Of a stretch of 64,000 nt of DNA, positions 36,101 through 48,992 are shown in pieces. The position numbers and the translations under genes are program-made. The notes below the pieces were generated by a model. It was not told the origin of the DNA. It searched no databases and saw only the letters and a list, made by a program, of their open reading frames with translations. This DNA is from Gymnothorax reevesii (Eukaryota; Chordata; Actinopteri; Anguilliformes; Muraenidae), in contig CM056574.1 of the NCBI GenBank assembly GCA_029721435.1, forward strand, positions 2,234,501-2,298,500. Direction: 5' to 3'. Within the stretch, counting starts at the first letter, position 1. Every line of letters starts with the position of its first letter.

Positions 36101-37044
36101 GGAATCGAAAATTCGGGGGCATATTGTTTTGCGTCTGAGTCTGTCTGTCTGTCTGTGTCTGTATCTGTATCTGTCTGTCTGCAGCAGCAAAAAAACTGAA
36201 ACCTTGGCCGTAACTTTTGATTGGTCAGTGATAGACCGTTGATACTTGACGTGCGTGTCCCTCGACACGAGACCTTTCGGATGAGGTCATCATTCTTCAC
36301 CTTGTGACCTTCACTTTGGTGTCATTTTAATTCACAAATTCACAATAGTTTCCTGGAAAAGTTTTACAAATTTTATTCATTTATTTAACCCTTTGTAGGT
36401 CCAAGCGATTCCATCTGGTTCTTTTCCATATTATTAATCAAATCATCATTCGATTAATAATTAATTAATTGATTGATTAATTCAATTAATTATAATCAGC
36501 GCATCAGTGTTTCACAAACACATCTTGTTAATGTTGGTGAGTACATACAAATGTTGCTAAATGGATAGGATTGGAGAGCTGGGGGGTCCGGGCTTCTGGG
36601 AAGTGTAGTCTGCATTGGGGGTGTGTCGTTTAAAACCATACCCTTGTGTACCCGACTGGACAGGTCTTTGACTGCAGATGATTCTAGGAGGTGTGTGCGG
36701 ACAAACTCCAGATGCTTTGAGGTAAACCAGTCCTGTCGGTGCCAAGCAGCTTGTAGCTCGATCTTGTGAGTGGAGCTGGTCGGCTTTTGTCTGCTGGAAG
36801 TGATGGTTTGTTTAGCAATGTGCGCGGTGCTGACCTGCCTGTGGCATTTACAGTGCCTTTGTGTGCTCAGGTTCTCAAACAGACCAGCGATGGATTTTCT
36901 GGCCTTGGCAGGTGCTTGTGTTTTAGTGCTGGCTGCTCATTGGCTGGCCTGGTCATGTGCTACAGTGGGAGGTTGCCTCTTGGCTTTTAATATCCTCAGT
37001 CCTATGATGGTGTGGACTCTACCTGCCGAGGTGACAACTGTGGG
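33191..37044. other. Unassigned intronic DNA with simple repeats
   Basis: No gene is recognised. A GT-rich stretch runs from about 33990 to 34300. A run of about 24 T lies at 35982-36005. A CTGT-based microsatellite is at about 36138-36182. An ATTA-dense tract occupies about 36432-36497. Open frames of 60-157 codons overlap on both strands without domains. Confidence 0.5.
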
Positions 37045-40000
37045 GTCTGCTCTCTGTATGAGGAACTGCTCTCTGTATGAGGAACTGCTCTCTATATGAG
37101 GGGCTGCTCTCTATATGAGGACATGCTCTCTGTATGAGGTGCTGCTCTCTGTATGAGGACATGCTCTCTGTATGCGGATCTGCTCTCTGTATGAGGTGCT
37201 GCTCTCTGTATGAGGTGCTGCTCTCTGTATGAGGTGCTGCTCTCTGTATGAGGGGCTGCTCTCTGTATGAGGTGCTATCTCTATATGAGGACATGCTCTC
37301 TGTATGAGGATCTGCTCTCTGTATGAGGGGCCGTTCTCTGCATGAGGGGCTGTGCTCTGTATGAGGGGCTGTGCTCTGTATGAGGTGCTGCTCTCTGTAT
37401 GAGGACATGCTCTCTGTATGAGGTGTTGCTCTCTGTATGAGGACATGCTCTCTGTATGAGGAGCTGCTCTCTGTGTCAGGGGCTGTTCTCTGTACGTGGG
37501 GCTGTGCTCTGTATGAGGACATGCTCTCTGTATGAGGTGTTGCTCTCTGTATGAGGTGCTGCTCTCTGTATGAGGTGCTCCTCTCTGTTTGAGGAGTTGC
37601 TCTCTATATGAGGACATGCTTTCTGTATGAGGAGTTGCTCTCTGTATGAGGAGTTGCTCTCTGTATGAGGGGCTGCTCTCTGTATGAGGATCTGCTCTCT
37701 GTATGAGGTGCTGCTCTCTGTATGAGGTGCTCCTCTCTTTTTGAGGACATGCTCTCTGTATGAGGATCTGCTCTCTGTATGAGTTGCTCCTCTCTGTTTG
37801 AGGAGTTGCTCTCTATATGAGGACATGCTCTCTGTATGAGGAGTGCTCACTGTAGGAGGTGCTGCGCTGTATGAGGGGCTGCTCTCTGTATGAGGTGCTG
37901 CTCTCTGAGGGGCTGCTCTCTGTATGAGGATCTGCTCTCTGTATGAGGGGCTGCTCTCTGTATAAGAGGCTGCTCTCTGCATGAGGAGTTGCTCTCTATA
38001 TGAGGACATGCTCTCTGTATGAGCTGCTGCTCTCTGTATGAGGTGTTGCTCTCTGTATGAGGATCTGCTCTCTGTATGAGGGGCTTCCCTCTGTATGAGG
38101 ATCTGCTCTCTGTATGAGGGGCTGCTCTCTGTATGAGGTGCTGCTCTCTGTATGAGGTGCTCCTCTCTGTATGAGGGGCTGCTCTCTGTATGAAGTGCTG
38201 CTCTCTGTATGAGGGGCTGTTCTCTGTATGAGGTGCTGCTCTCTATATGAGGAGCTGCTCTCTGTATGAGGACATACTCTGTATGAGGGGCTGCTCTCTG
38301 TATGAGGACATGCTCTCTATATGAGGACATGCTCTCTGTATGAGGTGCTGCTCTTTATATGAGGACATGCTCTCTGTATGAGGAGCTGCTCTCTATATGA
38401 GGACATGCTCTCTGTATGAGGCGCTGCTCTCTGTATGCAGAGCTGCTCTCTATATGAGAACATGCTGTCTGTATGAGGTGCTGCTCTTTATATGAGGACA
38501 TGCTCTCTGTATGAGGAGCTGCTCTCTATATGAGGACATACTGTCCGTATGAGGTGCTGCTCTCTATATGAGGACATACTCTCTGTATGAGGAGCTGCTC
38601 TCTGTATGAGGACATACTCTCTGTATGAGGAGGTGCTCTCTGTATGAGATGCTGCTCTCTGTATGAGGAGCTGCTCTCTATATGAGGACATACTGTCTGT
38701 ATGAGGAGCTGCTCTCTATATGGGGACATGCTCTCTGTATGAGGGGCTGCTCTCTATATGAGGAGGTGCTCTCTGTATGAGGAGGTGCTCTCTGTATGAG
38801 ATGCTGCTCTCTGTATGAGGAGCTGCTCTCTATATGAGGACATACTGTCTGTATGAGGAGCTGCTCTCTATATGAGGACATGCTCTCTGTATAAGGAGCT
38901 GCTCTCTATATGAGGACATGCTCTCTGTATGAGGAGCTGCTCTCTATATGAGGACATACTCTCTGTATGAGGAGCTGCTCTCTGTATGAGGACATACTCT
39001 CTGTATGAGGAGCTGCTCTCTGTATGAGGACATACTCTCTGTATGAGGACATGCTCTCTATATGAGGACATGCTGTCTGTATGAGGTGCTGCTCTTTGTA
39101 TGAGGACATGCTCTCTGTATGAGGAGCTGCTCTCTATATGAGGACATGCTCTCTGTATGAGGTGCTGCTCTCTGTATGAGGTGCTGCTCTCTATATGAGG
39201 AGCTGCTCTCTGGATGAGGACATACTCTCTGTATGAGGGGCTGCTCTCTGTATGAGGACATGCTCTCTATATGAGGACATGCTCTCTGTATGAGGTGCTG
39301 CTCTTTATATGAGGACATGCTCTCTGTATGAGGAGCTGCTCTCTATATGAGGACATGCTCTCTGTATGAGGGGCTGCTCTCTGTATGAGGCGCTGCTCTC
39401 TGTATGCAGAGCTGCTCTCTATATGAGGACATGCTGTCTGTATGAGGTGCTGCTCTTTATATGAGGACATGCTCTCTGTATGAGGAGCTGCTCTCTATAT
39501 GAGGACATACTGTCTGTATGAGGTGCTGCTCTCTATATGAGGGGCTGCTCTCTGTATGCGGAGCTGCTCTCTATATGAGGACATACTGTCTGTATGAGGT
39601 GCTGCTCTCTATATGAGGAGCTGCTCTCTGTATGAGGACATACTCTCTGTATGAGGGGCTGCTCTCTGTATGAGGACATGCTCTCTGTATGAGGAGCTGC
39701 TCTCGATATGAGGACATACTGTCTGTATGAGGTGCTGCTCTCTGTATGCGAAGCTGCTCTCTGTATGAGGACATACTCTCTGTATGAGGAGCTGCTCTCT
39801 GGATGAGGAACTGCTCTCTATATGAGGTCATGCTCTCTGTATGAGGAGCTGCTTCTCTATTTGAGGACATGCTCTCTGTATGAGGAGCTGCTCTCTATAT
39901 GAAGACATGCTCTCTGTATGAGGTGCTGCTCTCTATATGAGGACATACTCTCTGTATGAGGAGCTGCTCTCTGTATGAGGACATACTCTCTGTATGAGGA

Positions 40001-41933
40001 GCTGCTCTCTGTATGAGGACATACTCTCTGTATGAGGAGGTGCTCTCTGTATGAGATGCTGCTCTCTGTATGAGGAGCTGCTCTCTGTATGAGGTGCTGC
40101 TCTTTATATGAGGACATGCTCTCTGTATGAGGAGCTGCTCTCTATATGAGGACATGCTCTCTGTATGAGGGGCTGCTCTCTGTATGAGGCGCTGCTCTCT
40201 GTATGCAGAGCTGCTCTCTATATGAGGACATGCTCTCTGTATGAGGCGCTGCTCTCTGTATGCAGAGCTGCTCTCTATATGAGAACATGCTGTCTGTATG
40301 AGGTGCTGCTCTTTATATGAGGACATGCTCTCTGTATGAGGAGCTGCTCTCTATATGAGGACATACTGTCTGTATGAGGTGCTGCTCTCTATATGAGGAC
40401 ATACTCTCTGTATGAGGAGCTGCTCTCTGTATGAGGACATACTCTCTGTATGAGGAGGTGCTCTCTGTATGAGATGCTGCTCTCTGTATGAGGAGCTGCT
40501 CTCTATATGAGGACATGCTCTCTGTATGAGGGGCTGCTCTCTATATGAGGACATGCTCTCTGTATGAGGGGCTGCTCTCTATATGAGGAGGTGCTCTCTG
40601 TATGAGGAGGTGCTCTCTATATGAGGGGCTGCTCTCTGTATGAGGAGCTGCTCTCTATATGAGGACATACTGTCTGTATGAGGAGCTGCTCTCGATATGA
40701 GGACATGCTCTCTGTATAAGGAGCTGCTCTCTATATGAGGACATGCTCTCTGTATGAGGAGCTGCTCTCTATATGAGGACATACTCTCTGTATGAGGAGC
40801 TGCTCTCTGTATGAGGACATACTCTCTGTATGAGATGCTGCTCTCTGTATGAGGAGCTGCTCTCTATATGAGGACATACTGTCTGTATGAGGACATGCTC
40901 TCTATATGAGGACATGCTCTCTGTATGAGGAGCTGCTCTCTATATGAGGACATACTGTCTGTATGAGGTGCTGCTCTCTATGTGAGGGGCTGCTCTCTGT
41001 ATGCGGAGCTGCTCTCTGTATGAGGACATACTCTCTGTATGAGGAGCTGCTCTCTGTATGAGGACATGCCCTCTATATGAGGACATGCTCTCTGTATGAG
41101 GTGCTGCTCTTTATATGAGGACATGCTCTCTGTATGAGGAGCTGCTCTCTGTATGAGGTGCTGCTCTCTGTATGAGGAGCTGCTCTCTATATGAGGACAT
41201 ACTGTCTGTATGAGGTGCTGCTCTCTATATGAGGACATGCTCTCTGTATGAGGAGCTGCTCTCTATATGAGGACATACTGTCTGTATGAGGTGCTGCTCT
41301 CTATATGAGGAGCTACTCTCTGTATGAGGGGCTGCTCTCTATATGAGGACATACTGTCTGTATGAGGTGCTGCTCTCTATATGAGGAGCTACTCTCTGTA
41401 TGAGAGCGACTCTCTGTATGAGGAACTGCTCTCTGTATGAGGACATGCTCTCTGTATGAGGTGCTGCTCCTCGTATGAGGACATGCTCTCTGTATGAGGA
41501 GCTGCTCTCTATATGAGGACATACTGTCAGTATGAGGAGCTGCTCTCTGTATGAGGACATACTCTCTGTATGAGGACATACTGTCTGTATGAGGTGCTGC
41601 TCTCTATATGAGGAGCTACTCTCTGTATGAGGGGCTGCTCTCTATATGAGGACATGCTCTCTGTATGAGGGGCTGCTCTCTATATGAGGACATGCTCTCT
41701 GTATGAGGGGCTGCTCTCTATATGAGGACATACTCTCTGTATGAGGAGCTGCTCTCTGTATGAGGAGGTGCTCTCTGTATGAGGAGGTGCTCTCTGTATG
41801 AGATGCTGCTCTCTGTATGAGGAGCTGCTCTCTGTATGACGACATACTCTCTGTATGAGGAGGTGCTCTCTGTATGAGATGCTGCTCTCTGTAGGAGCTG
41901 CTCTCTATATGAGGAGGTGCTCTCTGTATGAGG
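37045..41933. repeat. 19-bp minisatellite, about 257 copies
   Basis: The unit is CTCTCTGTATGAGGAGCTG with common variants GAGGACATG, GAGGTGCTG, GAGGGGCTG and TATATGAGG. In the second half a 38-bp dimer, one half with GACATG and GTATGAGG and the other with GAGCTG and ATATGAGG, recurs. On the minus strand, stop-bearing variants recur at 38488, 38678, 38868 and 39058, exactly 190 bp (ten units) apart, showing a local higher-order repeat. The many minus-strand frames with SSYREQ are by-products. Confidence 0.97.
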
Positions 41934-42466
41934 TTTTGGGGGTTCAGGTTGAGGTTGGGACGGGAGGTGACCCTCATTATTACTGTCCCTCTTTTCACTT
42001 GCCTAACCTGCAAAACTCATTTGATATCCCGCTAAATGAGCGGTGGTGGTGTTGAATCTTTCATACGTCTGAGTCCGCAGCCCTGGGCCTGGCGTCGAGC
42101 CGCTCCTGCAGCTGGGAACAGCGTGTTTTCACCTGTTCTGCTCTCTGACTGGTAAGATTTGGCATGCAAACCGAGCCACTGGCCTCTACACCTGTCAGTC
42201 ACCTGTAAACTCTCTCAGTCCTTCATTCTGATGGAGAGCTGGAGCTGCGGCGCCGATGTTCATCTGTCTTCTGCTTGTAAGGGAAGGACCTTTTAGATAT
42301 TCAACATAAATGGGTTCATTACTCATCTTCAATTTGGAAAATTAAAATGCACATTCCAGACCTATTTAGCATGCATCAGTGCATTAGTACCCAGCCGTTC
42401 ATGTTTTTACTGACGGCTAACTGCTCACGCTCAGGAGGTGTGCTGTAAGATGAGTCTTTATAGATA
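41934..42466. other. Unassigned intronic DNA
   Basis: Non-repetitive sequence between the 19-bp array and the LINE tail. No gene or repeat family is recognised. Confidence 0.45.
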
Positions 42467-42479
42467 TCTCTCTCTCTCA

Positions 42480-43017
42480 AATTCAAATTCAAATTCAAAT
42501 GAGCTTTATTTGCATGACAAGTGAACTTGTGTTGCAAAAGCATTATGCATAAAAGACAAGCAAAACTGACAATAAAATACAAACTGACTAATATGTACGC
42601 ACAAACATTTAAATCAATGTATAACTAATGAAAAGGTATAATGATTATGTATAAAAATTTTATCGGAATTGAACTGATACCGGACAAAATTAACCCAATA
42701 TGTGCAGTATAGTGGGCTGTGATTCAGCCCACACCCTCTCTCTGTGTGTGGCAAGCAGAGATGAATTGTGCTGCTACCTCTATTGTGCGGTGGTCTTCGC
42801 CCAGAAGGATTTTCAATTTATTTGGATCAGGTTGATTTGGAAATTTTTTTACGTGGGCAGTGAATTTGGGAAAGTATTTATCTCTGATCTGTTCATATTT
42901 GGGGCAGGAAAGTAAAAAGTGGGCTTCTGTTTCGACCTGTGCCCGGTCGCAGTGAGCGCACAGCCTCTGCTCTTTCGGCAGCCAGGTCTTTTTGTGTCGT
43001 CCTGTTTTTGTCCTGTC

Positions 43018-43019
<2 letters not shown>
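42480..43019 (-). mobile_element. 5'-truncated LINE 3' end inside a (TC)n tract
   Basis: On the minus strand the coding part reads RLCAHCDRAQVETEAHFLLS followed by CPKYEQIRDKYFPKF. This is the C-terminal zinc-knuckle-like C-x2-C...H...C region of non-LTR retrotransposon ORF2 proteins. It continues to ISACHTQREGVG and a stop near 42724. The 3' UTR ends in AATAAAGCTCATTTG and four copies of AATTTG-like hexamers. Both sides are (TC)n: TCTCTCTCTC at about 42466-42479 and a long tract from 43018. The clade is not certain; a Tx1/L1-like element is my best guess. Confidence 0.8.
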
Positions 43020-43077
<58 letters not shown>

Positions 43078-43082
43078 TCTCT

Positions 43083-43174
<92 letters not shown>
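43018..43174. repeat. (TC)n microsatellite
   Basis: About 155 bases of nearly pure TC with single G and CC interruptions near 43065 and 43085-43092. It abuts the truncated 5' side of the LINE fragment. Arg/Glu and Ser/Leu frames come from the repeat. Confidence 0.97.
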
Positions 43175-43177
<3 letters not shown>

Positions 43178-46100
43178 GGAAAAGAGTAGTCAAACAGCCT
43201 CACATTATTCTGTTCTGGTTCCTCTTCCCCAAATAGAAATTTTGACTGAATTTGCTTCGCTCGACAGATATTCGGCTGTAGTTTGGACTGCACTGAACAG
43301 TTTATTGCAGCAGGTTTTCAGCAGAACCCTTGCTGTCCTGTCCGTGGGGATAAATGAAACGGAAGGAGATAAGGTAACGGCGATGCTTTTTGAGGTGAGG
43401 TGTCTGATGCAGGGCGTTTTCTGCGCTTAATTATCTCTGTCTCGCAGTGAGGATTCGCCGCGGTTCTCCATGCAGTATTAATGAGTCTCGCTGTCTCTTC
43501 GCAGACAGAAATGACACGGCATGACAAACGGCTCACTCTGTCCTGCGCTCTCCCCTCTAACGATCCCCTGTCTCAGGGCCCCGAGGGCCCAAACTCCCCC
43601 CGGGCTCTGGGTCCTGTGGCTGCAGAAGTCTGCTCAGTTCGGTTCGCGGTGCAGAAATGAATCTGTTGATGCTGAAGTCAGGGATGCGAAGATTTTCATC
43701 ACTCAGCCCCTCCCCCAGCCCAAAACGGGCTGTTTGATTCCTCATTGGTTCAGCCCTCCTGGTACCGTTGAGTTTGGGCTGCAGCTGTTAGCCGTTAGCT
43801 GCCGTCTCTCAGAGGGTTTCCTGCGTGGATTAACCCTTTGGCTCCCGCTGCAGATGACCCTGGGTGGGACGGGCTTAACCCGAGGGTGTAGTCAGATCCT
43901 CCTCTCACCGACGCCATTAAAGCCTGTTGCCTGGAAGACTGAGCTGTTGCCATGGTTTTGTTCATTGTTTTGCTCTTCCTGTTGTTTGATTTCTCAATAG
44001 GCCCATATCCTGTTTGCAGCTTTGTGCGTCGGTCGGGGTTTATGTACTTCATTCGCCTGCTGCGGACCTCGCCGTCGTCATTAAGATATTCTAAGTCTTG
44101 CGCTCATAGAAAGGGGTTGCCAGGTCTGCCACCGTCTCACCTCCACCTCCTCCATCCAGAGATTTCCAGCGCGGTCTTCTCTGGTGTGTGAGAAGAGGCG
44201 ACCCTGATCCTCCCGTTTGCAGCCAGAGGGCCTGTTAAACTGAGGCTGACGCTTTTTATTGGTCCTCAGCGGGTGTTAACATCCCGCCATCACACATTTT
44301 CGCTGTACTGTAATTATTATTATGGTTTTAAAACCTAAACGTACGCTCTTGTCTGTGTTCCCAGGCTTTAGGGGGTCACGTAGACTTAATAATAAAGCCC
44401 ATAGTGTCTGTGGTAACAGTTCGGCCAATCAGGATCTAGCAGCTGAGACGTCTGCACCATCTCCTGAGCAAACCTGAGCTAAAATGCGTCAGCGCACAGA
44501 AGCACATGACCAGAGCGGAGGATTAGATCTGTGCAGGCTGGAGGAAAAATGAAACTCGAGGGCTGAGATTCGCACCGTCCACTGCTGGTGTGACGTTACG
44601 GCAGCAGCATTTTCCGGGCCGGAGGGAGCGAGTGTGTCTGTTTGTGTCATCATATCGTGTGTAATATTAATCCCACACGCCCACCCCACTCAGTCTGCAC
44701 CTGCCTGCATTCGTGATTCTGTCGGCAGAAAGCGCTCCGACTGTTTAACCTCTGAAGAGCCGCTGCTTTTGGAATGTTTTTCTATTTTCAGTGTTTGAAC
44801 TCTGTCCTCCTGATCTCCCCTGAGTTTGGGTTTCCTGGTGGTGATTGTTCCTTCAGTGATGGAGTATTCAGGTAATCACACTGATTTAGTGTTTGTGATC
44901 AGTCATGTGATCTGATTTCAGAGTTACTGAGGACCACTGCACCACAGGCCTCAATGAGGGAAACCGTAAAATAACCGTAAAACGGCACCTACAGCTCACA
45001 GGCGCATCAAATCACGAAACGCCCAGGAAATTAATCAAACGTTACAGCTCTGTGAACGTGTAAAACGTCATGGTAAGGCAGGATTTATGGGTAATGGTCT
45101 TAAGTAAAGTGTGGCCTGATGTGGACTGACTGGAGGGGTGCCTCGGGGGTACTTTGGGGTGCTTATGAACTCCCATGGAGAATAAAATCTGAGAAATGGG
45201 TCACCCTGCCGTCCTGGTTACCCACGATAATTTAGTTCCGGTGATAATTTACGTGCAGCATTAAAATTAACCTCTGAATACGATGAAAAGCACCGATGCT
45301 GGATACACACGGGGGGGGCGGGGGGGAGTATTGGGACAAAGGGTGGGTTTGGCAGCGGCTTAAATCAAGCTGATGGGCCTGATAAAGAGGACTACCAAAC
45401 ATCTGTAGTATTTTTAAGTGTTACAAAAATGAACATTAGAAGTTTTCAAACGTAAAATCTGTGTTTTTAGTTTAGAATGTTACTGTACAGTTTTTAAACA
45501 GCTAGTCTGTTGGCAGGCCTTGGCCAGCTCCACTGTAATGCGTTACCTCTGGCGGGATTTTTAATATGGATGAACCAGACCTTCCTGTGGGAAACAATGC
45601 GACGAGTATTTCGAGCTCACAAACATGCGCGCAGATTTAATGAAAGCGAGAAGAGAACTGTTGTGTGGCAGAGTCTGAGTCGCATGTCTGCGGTAATGGA
45701 GGTCTCACAGCAGTAGCTGGTTCGTGACCCTGTTGACTGCGATGGAGCGAGTGCCGCGCATCACTTCAGCACCCAGGTCTCGCATCATCTGTGCGGCGAG
45801 CCTGCAACCCGCGAACAATATCTGCAATGATATCGACCGATTGATTCTGCTAATCTATTTAAAATGGCCTCCCCAGCGTTAACGCTCCGCAGGCGCAGGA
45901 CGAAGCTCTCACCCCTGAGCCAGGTGATGACCGGAGGCGAATCAGCTGCCCTAGTTAATCCGCCTATCGGCAGGAAAGTGATCCCAACGCAGAAAAATCA
46001 CGGTCTCCGTCCTGCGGCCGTCGACCTCTCGTCGATGAAAATATTCTGTCTGTAGGACTTGATTTAGCCTTTCTTGCGTCTGCTGAAATATCCACATATC

Positions 46101-48596
46101 TGTTTCTTCTTTTGAGTAACAATCTGTGATTTGTGATTCCTGTGGAAATGTCTGTGTGAAACTGTGTTCGAGACGTAATGGATGGGGGGGGATGTTATTT
46201 GTACAGTTTTGAGGGGCATTTCTTCCAGGGGCCGGAGTTCCCAGGTGAATTTGATTTGCTCTGTTCCAGCACAGATAGGGGGGTAATATCACTTCAGTTT
46301 ATTAGTTCAACACTGTTATGGCCCCAATTTGTTATTACAATTTACAACACAACAGCAACAGCAACAGCAAGGGATGACAGACACAGTTTTAAAAACTTAA
46401 ACACATTTAATGAACAAAGACAACTAAACAACTAACTATGCTACTGACCAAGATTGAATTTATTAAAAAAAAAACAGAAATATTTACAGTCCCTTGTTTT
46501 GGTGGGGTGGCTTGGTGATGTCCTGGGTGAGGAAAATGCTCAAAGACAGGCAAAAAAATCCACAAAAGAAACTTCACCGGTCTTGAACAGAAATGACAGG
46601 TCTGGTCACATGTATCCTTCTCCTTGCAATTTCTCCTACTACTTTACTGTCTCAATTCTTTTCCTTATATACTCTTTTGCAGACGCCACCCACATTGAGA
46701 CCTCTTTTTTTTTATTTTCTGGGACTTTCCCCAGACATGCCCAGGACATGTCTAAACATAACTCCAGTCTGGGCTTAACAAAAAAAAAGGTAAATACTGC
46801 CATCTAGTGGCCTCTATTCACATTACAACACAAAAATGTAACATTCAATCGGCCTTTATTCACATCGTTACCATGGAATTGACGTTAATGAGCAAAATCA
46901 CAGCCCATCTTGTAGCAAACCTTACTCCCTAACCACCCAACCAAATCACTCCATTCTTTTTTCTGTTTGATAGATGTCATATCTATGCAGTCACATGAGG
47001 ATTTTTATATGTTGTGTTTTCATTTTCTTTCTAGTGCTTTTTAAAAAAAAAATCCTCGGATGGGTCAGTTGGATGACACACACACTCCCATGGAATTGAT
47101 ACCTTTGCCCCCATCAGAAATAACCAACGCGTCTACAGTCAAAATTTGAGGCAATTTGGTTGAAGAATTAAAAAAAAAAAGTTATCAGCCTGAAGTGTTG
47201 AAAGTCACCAGATTTAAAAAAAAAGTTTTTTTTTTCGCAAAATTGTTGAAATTAATGACAAACTGTTTAAATTTTCTTGAAGTACACGACTTTGTGAACC
47301 TTAAAGGGGAAAAACACAAAAAGTGAGAAATTTCCCTTTCACCCTGGGAAGCCCTTCAGTTTGACAGGCTGTAGAGGTGATCACTGCTGGGCTTCAGTTT
47401 GACTATAGGTTACACGTAGGGGAAATTAAATTAGTTGTGGGCTGTATAAATGTCAGAGTACTGTACTTGCGCGATCGTATGGACTTGATTGTCCGATCTG
47501 GTACATTTTACCGAGTATTCTCCCTGTCTGCCCAACATTAGTATGCAGGTCCACAGCGCGAGTGACACGATGCTGACGAGCTTTACAAACGGCCATTGTT
47601 CAGACTTGGCGCGCTGACACTTCAGCTCGTCGGAGAAACTCTCCGCTGTCGCGGGAATGTTTCATTTTCCCGAGTTCCTGGACCGTGGACGCGTGAATTG
47701 CGGTTTCTCTCGCAGCTTTAAATTATTAGGCATTTTTAAACCGTCTGCTACCGTTCGGGAGTTATTTTACCCCATCATGATGAGTCAGGTTGCGGGTGGT
47801 TTCCACAGCAACCGGTGAAACGGCCGTGCTGCGCTTTGAAGACGGGCGGCGAACCGCAATGCTGCTGCAGCTTCGAAGAAGTCTTCGTGCGCACAAGGCT
47901 TTACAGATAAATTAAAGGAATGACTGAATAGATGGACGGTCGGGAATTGTTCCTCCGTTGAAGCCTGTGTCGGACACTCGGCCAGACCCAGTTCCTGATT
48001 GCTTCCTTATAAAATCTGTTCTGGCCTACTGATGAGGAACCGGCCGCTGTCACTGCTCAGGCTCGCAGACGGCTGTTTGCTGTAAACCAGAACGATAATA
48101 TGAGCAGCTGCATACTTTTCATTGGCGATACATTTTTAGCTTCTTTTGGATATTTCCTTGCTGTAACCCATCTATTATACGCATTTTGCAATCACAGCTG
48201 CATTGTCTTATCTGTCTTTCAGCGCCAGTTTAGGTTAATGTTGTCAAAGAATCACAAACGCGAGAGGCTCAGTTTACGTGCTGCTGCATTACTGCACAAG
48301 CAGAGAAGACAGGAAGCACAGAATACACAACCGGGCCACGGGTGAATCAATCAGCCAATCACATTCATGGCCCAGGGCCAAACCAAACTTCGACCCCTGC
48401 TCATCGCATTCTTAGCACAGCACCAAATCAACCAATCACAGGCATTACACAGAACCACATGAACCAATCATGTGCATTACTCAGTACCACATTAAATGCT
48501 GCATCCTTTCTCATGAAGCATGATTACAGCATGAGCTAAATAACTTTACGGAGTCAAACCGGGAACATGGACTGAAGCGCAAAGTCCTATTCTGGT
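43175..48596. other. Intronic DNA without recognised genes
   Basis: About 5.4 kb with no domain-bearing frame. A CpG-containing non-repetitive stretch at about 45840-46070 looks like possible regulatory DNA. From about 46290 to 46830 an A-rich sequence with CAACAGCAACAGCAACAGC and TGCCATCTAGTGGCC resembles a fish interspersed repeat of unknown type. Poly-A/T runs cluster at 47040-47235. GGGGGGGCGGGGGGG lies near 45311. Confidence 0.5.
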
Positions 48597-48992
48597 GTGC
48601 TGTGGTGTGGTGCGATGCGGTGTGGTCCGGTGTGGCGTGGTGTGGTGCGGTGCGGGGTGTGGTGCGGTGTGTGGTGCGGTGTGTGGTGTGGTGCGGTGTG
48701 GTGCGGTGTGGTGCGGTGCGGTGCGGTGTGTGGTGCGGTGTGTGGTGCGGTGTGTGGTGTGGTGCGGTGCAGTGTGGTGTGGTGCGGTGTGTGGTGTGGT
48801 GGGGTGTGGTGCGGTGTGTGGTGCGGTGTGTGGTGCGGTGCGGGGTGTGGTGCGGTGCAGTGTGGTGCGGTGTGTGGTGTGGTGCGGTGCAGTGTGGTGT
48901 GGTGTGGTGCGGTGTGTGGTGTGGTGTGGTGTGGTGTGTGGTGCGGTGCAGTGTGGTGCGGTGCGATGCGGTGCGATGTGGCGCGGTGTGGA
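48597..48992. repeat. G/T-rich pentamer array (GTGCG/GTGTG)
   Basis: Almost 400 bases of GTGCG and GTGTG-type pentamers such as GGTGTGGTGCGGTGTGTGG, with no C-rich break on this strand. All three plus frames and two minus frames stay open because the unit lacks stop codons. The high G density on one strand may favour unusual structure. The same GCGGT pentamer occurs five times in the attractin 5' region at 24716-24740. Confidence 0.95.

Noticed and set aside
37019..42013. Minus-strand SSYREQLLIQRA-type open frames as a repeat protein
   Set aside because: Produced by the 19-bp minisatellite, whose frame rotates every unit; many overlapping frames are open at once.
42724..43293. 189-codon frame with a long Arg-Glu stretch as a host RE-rich protein
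   Set aside because: The Arg-Glu part is (TC)n read on the other strand, and the C-terminal part is the end of a LINE ORF2.
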